DNA from: Calditrichota bacterium
GTDB lineage: Bacteria; Calditrichota; Calditrichia; Calditrichales; J004
Direction of reading: 5' to 3'
DNA: 64,000 bases
Assembly (NCBI GenBank): GCA_024277115.1
Contig: JAJRVW010000052.1
Coordinates: 1-64,000 of the forward strand
The translations under genes and the position numbers were made by a program. Shown here piece by piece: positions 50,578 through 62,500 of this stretch; positions within the stretch are counted from its first letter, which is position 1, and each line of letters starts with the position of its first letter. The notes under the pieces were generated by a model. It was not told the DNA's origin. It did not search any database and was given only the letters and a program-made list of their open reading frames with translations.

Positions 50578-53500
50578 CTATTTAATATACGCAATTTTTA
50601 TAATTGCACGTTTAACGGAACCTCCGGCTGTGGGCTTGGATTCCATTACTCCAATATAGGCGCCGTTTAAAACACGCTTGCCATTATTATTTTTACCATC
50701 CCAGCTGAACTGCCGTGAATGTGCCCCGGTAAGTGTTTTTGTCTGGCTGCTCCAAACGAGCTCCCCCAGCAAAGTATAAACCCGGATGGTCACTTCGGAA
50801 GGTTCTTTTAGATAAACATTAAAATATGCAATACGCTCATCAGTGGTTTGCCCGCGTCCAAAGGGATTTGGATAAATATAAAAACTTTTATCCACATTGG
50901 AGGAAACCACAACTTGTGGCTCCGATGCCGACTCGGAGGCCCCGATAAAATCCTGACTGCTTTCGTTGACAGGCAATAATTTTATCGCATTGTTCACATC
51001 AAAAAGTGTAATGTCTTCCAGCTTAGAGCGGAAACTTTGGATGATGGCATCGGCCTTTACATCGGCGGTGATTACAATCGTCACAACAGAATCCGGTGCG
51101 ATGCGCAATTCTTTTTGGAACTCCAGGCCAAAAGCATTGGGCGAAGAGTTGTCCACAGTAATATCCGCGTAAATTTCAGCAATATTTGTGGCTGAAGTTT
51201 TCCCAAGCCCTTCAAGAAAATACTGCGCGTTTACAACTTTCAACCTTGCAAACATTTTTGCCAGTGCGGTAGCATCAAGTAAATTTTCTTCAAGCGGGTC
51301 TTCCCCGGCTTTATGAAAACCGATGGCCAGCGAATCAACAAATAAGCTATCGCCATAACCGGAGTTGGAAATATCGAAAGCCAATAACGGTAAATTATTT
51401 TGCCCTTGTACAAAACTTGCACTGCTCACAAGGTCTTTATTCGCCCGTAAAACAATCTCTTTCTGCCGCACAAGGATGGCATAAGGTGTAGTAGACGGCT
51501 TACTGGAGAATACTTCACTGCCGCTGTTTGCATCGCTTGGCTTGGTAGTAAAATTAAAGGTGATGCTGGAATTGACCGAACTTTCCGGCGCAATGATCCG
51601 CCATAAAAGGGCGTTTTCTTGGCCTAATAAGGTAAAAGATTTATCCACATTTTCACCATTTGCCAGAGTAAAACCCTCGGCAAATAATTTTTCCGTATCC
51701 AGGCTGATTACACCTTCGCCCGCAAGATCGGCATAAGCCAAAGGCGAAGTCGTTTCTGCAAGATCGGCCCAAACCTGTATTTGTAACTCCTGCCCAAACG
51801 AGAGTTGCTGCTTGTTTTCCGCTGATACCGGCCCGACAATTGTTGAACTAATTTTTAAATCCGGCCTTATTTGTATTTCAACTATATCATTTTGTATCAG
51901 GCTTTGCGTAGAACCCTGCGACGTATTTTTATCCACTCCGCTCAATACAACTTTTAACGTATCTTTTGGAGAGCCCGTATAATCAATCGGCACATTAATA
52001 TTTATGCTGGCCTTGCCTGTTACCTCATTCACAGGAACCGGTATTGTCAGTGCATTATCATTAGCAAAGCTTTCGGGCAAGAAAAATATAGCTTCCGGCG
52101 AGAGCAAATTGCTGCTTCGTTCACCTGCAGTAACCGTATATGTAAATACCTGACCCGTAGAAATTTTATCTGGTACGCTTGTAGAGGCAATCTTTATAAA
52201 AGCCGCTTTAACAACTTTTACTGTTTGCTCATCCGTATAATTTTCAACCTGCGCTGTTTTCTTCAACCGATCGTCCTCGGGCACACGCGTAATGGTGGCC
52301 ACAATCGATTCACCCACTGCACGGGTTGCATTTATCGATTGAAATGCTTGTAAAATTTTATTTCGTTTTGATATTTTCTGGTTGAGCGACAGCTCGATTA
52401 CTTCAGCATCGCGCCCTTTTTTAGCACTAAGAGCCGGCTTGTTGCCCTTCTTAAAAAGTGACGAAACAGAAAGAGGGGTCTCGGATGTTGCCCGCACCCA
52501 CCAATAAAAAACGGAATCGACCCGGAACTCACGCGTTGTAGAAGCATCGATCACAAGTCTGTTATCAACCGTATCTATCAAGCTAAAAAATTGTGTATCA
52601 AAAGTGGTTAGCTGCACTTCGCCCGTTTCCGAAACAGGCGATTCTTTTTCACGGTTTATTACGATACCTTTTAACCGGAAAGCCTGCCCTTCCGAGACTT
52701 CGCCATCAGTTGCACCATCGGGCTTATCGATGGAAAGCTGCAAGGCCAACCGCGCAATAGAAACGGTTTTGATCGCCAGCTTCTGCTCGGTTGTTTTATC
52801 AAATCCCTGGCTGCTCTTTCCAAATACACGGATGGTTAAAGAATCAAATCCCGTACCTTTTACTTCGGGCGCTTTAATTTTCCACACAACCTTTTTGGAA
52901 AGGCTGTCCAGGCTGATATCCGTAACCAGGTTCCCTTCCTGGATAGAATAGCCGCCATCCTGCGGCAGGATCAGTTCAACATTTTTCACTAAATCCAACT
53001 GCGGGTCAAAATTGATATTGGCCTCTACAAATATTGCTTCCTGGTTTATGGCCACAATAACCGAATCGAAACCATTGCCAAATTTCGCATCAAGAACAAT
53101 ATCCTTCACCTCAATAAAATCGATGCTCAAAGAATCCCTTTGTGCGGCAACCGATCTAAATGCCGAAATATTTTCATTCTCGTCCAATGGATGTTTATTG
53201 TTTTCCGGTGCAATAAAAAATGTTTTAATTCCTTCTCCCGCAGGCCCGTTCACGTTCCAAAATGTGGTGCTATCTATTTTAAAGGATTTGCGCGCTGTTT
53301 CGCCATCACTTAAGCGGATGCCCGTGCCCGTTGTATCTATAACAAGAAAATGACGGCCACCACTTGTGTCTACATCGGCAAAACCATTATTGCGTACCAA
53401 GGCCTTTATTTGGAAAGCCTGTCCGGTGGCGCGTGTAACCTGGTTAGCTGCGGCGCCTGTTTTATCAATTTGTAAAACAAGATTTGCGCGCTGGCGGACC

Positions 53501-56500
53501 TGCACATTATTCTGGACTTGATCTATTTTTACCAGGGCCGGGGCAAGACTGTTTTCATCGTTTGGAATGTTTTGTATGGTTGAAGAAATACTGCCACTTC
53601 CCGGATTTGACGAAGCGGTAAGGGTTTTATTAATAACTGCCGTGCCAAAATTATTGAGAACAAGCGTACTATCACCATTATCTGTAAATAACAAACCACC
53701 GTGGGCTTCCAACAATATTGAACCACCTGCCTCAAAAGCGGCATCACCGGAATTGGCAACCTGGGTCTGCAATACAAAAGATTGTTGCGTGGAAAGGATG
53801 CCATCTTTTGCACCTTGCGGACTGATAATCTGTGAACTAAGCGAAAGTGTCGCCCTTTCTTCGAGAAAAACAATCAGACCGGAAGACAAGGTACTGACCG
53901 TCTCGCCTGTATTAATATCATCACCATTTACAGAAACAGTGAAAGTATCTTTATTGGCGCCTTGTGTTGGCAACTGCGCCGGGGCAACAACCTGCCAGGT
54001 AACAAACTCGCCAGTAACCGCTTTAACCGATGCGCCCACAATAGAGTAACCCCGGCCTTCCGGTAGGTTTAAGGTAGCTGTCGTATCCTGCAACATTTTA
54101 TTCAGGGAAATTTGCGCCCTCAACTCAAATTGTTGTGCCGTTGAAACCGTATCATTGTTAGCGACCGGTCCACTTTTAATAAAGCTATCTACAGAAATAG
54201 AACCCGTCTCTTCGGCGCTTACAATAATCTCCGCATTGTCTTTGATTACAACAACAGGTTTGCCCGTATTGTCATCCAACGGAACCGATGCAAACTGGAC
54301 ACGCAAGACATCATTATTTGAAGCGGCGTTGGCAACAACATCCCAGGAAGCGGAGAGGATTTCCTCGGTAATTGTTTTATTTTGGGCCTCACCGGAAGTG
54401 AGGGCATAGTTGCCATTGCCCGGTAAAACCAAAGTTACACTTCCAGGCTGAAAGCCGGATGCGCCACCTTGCGAAATGGTCGCGCTGATCCTGAACTTTT
54501 GGTTTTTGGTAACGCGCAAAGTATCAAGCGAAGAATTAATTGAAAGTGTACGGCGGTTTTGAATAATTACTTTTTCAGAATTATCCAATGGCTGCTCCAC
54601 CGAAACCGTATTCCCCGCAAAATCAATTAAAGATTGAAGCGCGACCGAATAAACCGGATCAGTTGAAGGGATCGTTAAAATACTGTCTTTGGCAAATGTG
54701 AACGTGGCGGAACTGCCTGCAGCAAGGTTGGAGATTGAAACGGTATCAACGGCGGCAATCCCTTTTTTAAGGATGGCCAGGCCAGTGGCAACATTTACAG
54801 CGCCATTATTTGTAATATCCGCTGCAAGGATGAATGACTGCCCGTCATTGACCAAAGGCGCATTGGGCGTATTACCCGCAGAAGCAAAATAAAGGCTGTC
54901 TATCCGCAGCGAAGCAGGGATGATTACCTCAACCTGATCATTTGTCGTGATCGCCGAAGAAGATAAAGTTATGTCCTGTGTCCGGATATCGCGGAAAGAG
55001 ACCGTTGGCGCAGGTATTACCATTCCTGTATCTGCCGACTGGGCCACGTTAAAAAACACATTAAAAGTTTTCGTGCTGTTTGCCGCAACCGTATCAGGGA
55101 AAAGCCCCGTACTGATATTTATCCATTGGGATTTTACAGAATTGCCCTTGTTGGTAAAGTCAAAATCCATTGTGGTGATTAGCGCATCCGAAGCCCCACT
55201 GTTTTCCAGAGTATAATCTATTTTAACCGAATCTTGTCCACGCAGCACTTGTGTCTCCGTTATGGCAATTGGATTAAATGCCAGATCAGCTGTCGGGATT
55301 ATTTCGAAGGCGCTGGAAGCCGTGCCACTGTTTTCATAAGAATCACCATTGAGCATGCTGCCTTTTATTCGCCAAACTATATCTTGCAAGCCGAGCGGCT
55401 CGGATGAGGGGATTTCAATCTCAGAGAAAGCTACCGCTGTAATAGCGCTATCGCCACCCAGCGTAAAACTGCCTGTCAGGTTTCTACGTGGCACACCGGG
55501 GAATCCGGGGAACTCGATATATGTTGAATCCTGTGTTAAGGCCAAACCTGCCGTTCCGGTATTCTGAAATGAGAGTTGGAAAGATACTTTTTGACTATTT
55601 ATAACCGAATCAGGTGTGGTTGTATTGGCCACATAACTGGCCTGTGCAGCCGATTCAACAACCATTGTTGCTAAAGTTCCCGAAGTGATAATTAGTGTTC
55701 CACCATCCAAACTTAAGTGGCCGGATACATCTGTTGTGCCAATCGGATAGGTATCCGGGACATCAAAAATAAATTCGAGAACGGAATCACTCAACGGTAA
55801 TACCGTTAAAGTATCCGTAGCGCGCCTGCGTAAGTTTTGAACAAATTTTTCGCTTCCGGCAAGTTTAAATATTGGTTTTGTTGCAATGGAATCAATCAAT
55901 AAAGGTGCATTGGAATTACTGACCAGCATATTTACTTTAACATCTTTTGCGCCCTGAAGCAGGGTACTGTTATCGACAAAAACAATATCGGTAATTACAA
56001 TCAACCCTTCACCAAAAGCAAAAGACCCGGCATCGAGTGTGTTGTCATAATCAGCTTTATTTGTTGTCCCTTTTAAGCGAACTTGCAGGGTATGCTCACC
56101 CGGTGATAAACTTTTTAAAGAATCGGCGACAAAGATTAATTCTGTTGTATCGGGCGTTGCGGCGATTACCGTGGGGCTTGTGGCATCCAACGGTAAAGTA
56201 AGGGTACCGCCGATGGTGATGGTTGTTAATGCTGGGTTTAATACAATCGTTGCTTCCCCGCTATTGACAATTTTTATCCTAAACTGGACCAGCTCGTTGC
56301 CTGGCGAAGAGTTTGGCGTTGAAGAAGCAACACTTGGCGATGCCGGTGTCTGGATCAGGAAATGTGTCGGGTTGGCATTGGTGGCGCTTAATGCTGTACC
56401 GGAATTATTATCCTCACCATCCACTGTGGCATTTACACGTACAAGGCCATTAAAAATGTCGGATGCGACAAACGAATAAACCAAAGTATCTTTTGTGCCA

Positions 56501-59500
56501 CCGAGCAGGTTAAAAGGCGTCGCCGGCCCTAAAAACAATTCCTGTAATTCAGATAAATCAGGCGAGCTTAGTGCTGAGCCATTTATCGTTGCCGCGGCCT
56601 GGCCGTTATTGCTAATTTGTACATAAATCCGGCCATGTGTTTGCCCCTGACTGATTGAATCAGGCACGACCCAAAGCGTATCGACCGCCAACATAGCAAC
56701 ACTTTGTACGGCAAGTTGCCCGGCCAGGATTGCAGCAGAATGGATACTCTGTGTCCCATCATTTATATCCTGGCTTTCGGCGTAAGCATCCGCGGAATAC
56801 GTTCCGGTCAGTGCATTGGCATTGACATCCAAATCAAAATCAAAACGTGTATTTGTGCCCTCTTGCAGAACCAACGGAATGGACGGAATAAGCGTGCGGT
56901 TTATGCTGAATTGATCATTGTGTTCCACAGAAGCCAGCTTCATAACGAGACGTACCGAATCAAGTTGCGCAGAAGCACGGCTTACATTTACCGTATCCTT
57001 ATTGCTCACATAAACCGAGGCGATCAATCCGCTTTGTCCTGACGATGCCTGTGCCGGGTTAACACTTACACTGTCGATTGTAACAAGTGGCCGTACCTGT
57101 ACCCGCCAGGAGTCGTTTACACGCGTATCGGTAATAACCGATTTAGCCTGCGAAACGCTTTCAGTCACATTAAGCTGCGCAAAGATAGAATCCAACCCGG
57201 TTTGTGTAGTGCCTGTAAGCGTAACCGGAATTGTAAATACCCGGTCCAGGCCTGCATTTAATGTAAACGGTAAGGATGGAGAAACTGAGCCAATCGTATA
57301 ATTTGAATTGCCGTTTTTAAAATTAAGATTTACCGAGTCGATGACCGCTGCGCTTGTGCCAATATTTTCCACGCGTACCTGGACATCAATCGGGCCTTGC
57401 CCTTGAGAAACACTTGTTGGGTCGGTTTCAACGGAAACAATATTTACAGTGGGTGTTCCGGAAACGTCCCATTTATGGAATGCCGCGCCGGTAAATTGAG
57501 TGGAAGCGCCCGAGTAAATATTTTGATAATCAACCTGGGCAAAGAGGGAATCTGTCCCTGTGGCCGAGTTTGTAGCCACATCAATTGTGGTGGTCACTGT
57601 GACGCTGTCATTGCCATTAATCCTGAAATTAAAAGCTGGCCAGGTTTGCGTGTACATACCAATTTGTGGAACTAAACTCATATTTGTAACGAGGACAGGT
57701 GTCTGACCATCATTGCGTACGGTTACATCCACCAAAACCCCGGACTGTCCTTGTGTGACAATTGTATCAACCGAGGTAACCCGGCTTACCGTTACAACAG
57801 GCGCTGTTGTTACAAACCACGAATCCGGTGTGGTAGCGTTGCCGTCATTGGCCGAAGCAGATGTATTATTGGCATCATGTCCAAACCCACTTACATCCAA
57901 CAGGATAGTGCCCGTTGCCGTCGTATTGTTCACATCGATGGTCGCAATAAATTCCTGTTGCAATCCGCCATTAATGGTAAATGGCAAGGCCGGGCTAAGA
58001 TTTGTCAGATTGCCATATTCGTTCATCACCAGCGAATCAACCACCAAACCTGCTTGTGCCGTATTATCAATAAAAATACTGACTTGCTCTGTATCGCCCT
58101 GGCTGACACTATCGGCCACAGCAACTGTGCTTGCTATATCCATCACCGCTTGCGATTGTACCGTCAATACATCTGGCGCCGTGTGGATATTATTGTAGGT
58201 GCCGTTATTTTCGGTTCCTGCCAACTCCAATTTAAGAGAATCTACTGTTGCAACACTTGTACTAAAACTGTTAAAAATAAGTTGAACTGTTTGATTTGCT
58301 TCAACAATTCCCGGGCTGCTTGCCGCTAATTTCACAAAATTAGTTGGTGCATTTTTTGGATATAAGCGGGTGGCGCTTGTATCGATTATAAGGCGCGCTT
58401 CACCTGAATTGACGACTGTTACTTTGGGGATAAAAATTTGATTGGTCGAAACTTGTGTGGGCGTATTTTCTGTGATGGAAATATTGACAGCCTGTTGAAC
58501 CAGCCAACTTGCCGTAGAATCTGAATTTGCATCGGAAATGGCCTGTGAGTTATCCAGGTCCACACCATACACACTGGCATCCAAGGTAGCCACACCGGAT
58601 ACCGAACTCGAAAGAACGTCTGCATTTATGGTGTATTGCGCGCTTTGGCCCGAAGTTAAAATTGCCGCAGGTAAAACATAAAGTGAATCATACGATCCAC
58701 GTGAAATACTTAACGCGATACTATCGACCCGTGCGCTTGTAGCCCCGCCATTGCGAATTGTTACCAGTACGGGTACATTTTGCTGGCCTGTACTTACGGA
58801 GTCACGATCCGGCAGCACAGATAAAACTTCCAGGGCACCTGTACCAATTACATTCCAGGAAGCCAAAGTTGATGAAGTATTGGAGATGGATAAATTTCGG
58901 TTTAGTTCCGTGCTCTGCGCATCGCCACGCATTTCCATAGTTCCCAATTCCGCGCTATCCCCAACACCAATTGTATACGTGACATCCACACTATCCCAAC
59001 CAAGTAAAGTGGCCGGTAATGCAGGGGAAATATATTGCCGTGTATAATCACCATTTTTATTAGCGTTTAAACCATTAAAAAAGTTAAGTAAAACATTTTC
59101 TAAACGTGCCGTAGCGCTACCCTGGTTTTTTACACGCAGATTAACATTAATACCCGTTTGTCCTGTTGTTACTGATGCGGGTGCATTAAATATTTGGGTC
59201 ACGACCGGATTGGCGGGTGTTTGCAATAAAACCGTATCTTTTTTGGCATCGGCGCTTAAATCGGGCGTAAGCGCATTATTATTCAAACCATCTGTTCCAT
59301 AAGCACGCGCATCAATTTGAACATCGCCGGAATCGCGTGAGGCAGTAGAAGAATTTAATCTATATAAAATGACTGTGCTCTGCCCAGCCGGTAATGAAAA
59401 GGGCGTTACTTCAAAAACTGTAACCTGAGAATAGCTTAACGTATTTCCGGCATTGGGGTTGATCGCATCCACGCCAGTTAAATCTAATAAAACAGAATCA

Positions 59501-62500
59501 AGCAATGCTTCTGATTTTCCTGCATTGGTGACCCGTACCCGCACATCAAGATTATCCTGCCCCTGGCTGAACGAATTAAACGCGGCATAAACTGAATCAA
59601 TCCGCAAGGTAGAAGGACTGCCGACAAAAAAGGTATCGGCAATGGCTGCAACTGTTTCCTGTACGGCGGCGTTGGAAATACGGTCGCGTCCATCAAACTG
59701 TGCGCCCAGCAAAACTGTATCGGCTGCCGTTTGTAAAATATCCGATTGGAATTGATAATTAATGGTTTGCCCTGCCGTGATGGAATCGATGGCCGTTATG
59801 CGTGTATTTGTAGTTGAATTGGCCGGTAAATTGGTCAGCTGAATATTATCCACCAAAACCGTTCCCAGGCCTTCATTGCTGATTGTGACTTTAACAGGTA
59901 CGCCAAGTTGCCCGCGGTTTACCTCGCGCGTAGTTGATGTAACCGCATTGATTACGATATGCGCCGCGTCAAATACTGTCCAGGCATCAAGATAAGGGCT
60001 GGTCGTGCTAAGCGTTGCCAACGTGTTGTTATTTTGGCCGGTACTTATAGCGCGGATCGAGTCAAGCCCGGTAGCGGCATTGGCATCTATTGTTACACTA
60101 AACTGAACCGTTGTGGAAGCCCCGCCTGCCAGTGTAACCGGGAAAGTAGCATTATGCGTAAAAGTATTGACATTGCGTAAAAAGTCCAGATAAACCGAAT
60201 CCACATTGGCCGTAACCGAACCTGTATTTTGAATTGTGACATCAACCGTTAAACCACTTTGCCCCTGACTGACTTGCGTTGCCGTGGCCGATAAAGCCGT
60301 GATGGCCAGCGCACTTTTTGTCAACACATCCCAGGATGGATTGCTAACCGACGATGTGCGTGTAGTGAGCGAACTATTTATATCGGTTGCCGCAATACGG
60401 CTGGAGAAAACATCTGTGGCGACCGTGGCATTTTCATTTACATCAATTGTGTAGATAAAACTAACCGAGGCCGAATTGGTAATCGTTACAGGAAAATCAC
60501 TGATTGCATGCGACGATAAACTTGCAGAATAATCGGATGAAAGTGTACTGATTTCTGCGCCATCCACAAAAACAACGATGCTGTCCGGGCTGTTTATTTT
60601 TAAAGACGCCTCTCCATTATTTGTCACAGTTATAGTGAACGATTCTCCAGTCTTGCCCTGGCTTACCGTTGCCGAAGAAAGTGTTTGAGAGGTGTATCCC
60701 AGGCTGGCCACGGTTTGAACGGTTAAATCCGGTAAAGTGGCAGCGGTCGTGGTAATCGTCGAAGAAATCGTATTTCCGGTTTCCGTGCCATTTAATGCCA
60801 AAGTACCTACATATGTGTTGGATAAAATCGTTAAATTGGCCGCCGAAAAAGTTAAATCCGTTGAAGCGCCTGCTTCTAAAGTTTGATTGGATGCAAGGTT
60901 AAACACATCCGCACCAAAAGTAAGGGTGGTTGTGTTTTTATCCAGGATTATATCAAAGGCGCCGCCATTTGTCACCGAAGGTGTAAAAGCTACATTTTGT
61001 CCTTCGGAAACAGTTTGAGGGGAATAATCCGTCCAGGTTAACGTGGCCGAATTTATCGTACGGAATTCCTCAGTTTGATCCGCGCCCACATCACTCACGG
61101 CCTCGCCTAAGTTTGTACCGGTCACCGAGCCGTCAATTGTGTATAAGCCCAATGTTGTGCCACCGGGGATATCCATGCTAAAACGATAAATATTTGTCTG
61201 TCCGGTTAAAATAGAATCCGGATCGCTTGAAAGTGGCAAGAATGTTTCAGTAAAATCGGTTGGACTGACCGATAAGGTTGGGACAATACCACGAATCGTG
61301 TTGACCCCATTATTCTTAACGCTCATCTGGATTGTACTGATGGTTGAACCGACTTTTATGAGCGAATCGGGGATACTTGTAATCTGGATGGTGCCAATTT
61401 GCAAAGGCGAAATGGATAGTTCACCAGCGTCGGTTAATAATGTACCGTTCATTAAAGTATCAACACCGCTGCCAACTAAAGTGATTTCCGGCGTATAGCT
61501 GCCACTGGCAAAATTAGCAATTACAGCCGAATTGAACTGCAAAGTTGAGGTGCTGTTTGCAGGCAGGCTGGATGGCGTGCTTAAAGTTTCCGAGGTCGTT
61601 AATGCCCCATCGGAAATCACCAATGTGCTTTTTGTTGTATTTAATAAAACCGGGCCCGGGCCGGGGTTGGTAACCTGGGCCGAGAAGGCAACAGTCGCAC
61701 CTGCCGCAGTAGACTTTGGCGACAACGAGTTGCTTACATAACGCAGGCCATACACTTTAAAGCTGGCCGTATCTGCCGGGCTGGTCAGCACAGCTTGGGC
61801 GATGGACGAATCCTGGTCCGAAGGCGCGCGATAAACGGCCGAGACCAACCCTGTATCATTGGAGGTAGAAACTAAAGCCGACATATTTTCCGCTGGTAAG
61901 AAACTTACATTTTGTCCTGACACATAGTTTCCAAATTGGTCGAGTACACGCGCTTCAATTTTTTGGTTGCTTCCGGCCACCGTGGTTTTATTATTACCGG
62001 ATAAAACAGCTAAAGAATTTGCCGCCCCTGCATTGGCCGAAGCCGTATAAATAACCGTATCCAAACCTGTTAAAATAGCCAACAAAGTATCCGGACCGGA
62101 GCTTGTGCGTAAGGTCCATGAAACCGTATCCAAACCAGCCGCATTTGTTGTGGTTGAAGCAAGATTATTGATGGAGCCGCCCGTTGTGGGCTGCCAGGTA
62201 ACCGTGGTGCCCGATACAGCATTGCCAAATTGGTCAACCGCTTTTACGATTATATTATTTGTTAGCGCTGTTGCAACCGTTCCACTCTGCCCGTTACCCG
62301 AGAAGATAGAAAGTGCATTAACCGCATCAACGGTCGCGGTAGAAGTAAATACATTATCAAGTGTGATCAAGCTGGCGTTAAAAGCTGTTACCTCATACGT
62401 GCCTACCTTGTCGCCCAGGGTTAAAGTTGTAGATGCCTGGCCAGTCGCCCCTGTTGTAACCGAATTATTTAATAAAGAATAGCCCGTTGCCCCGGCAGGT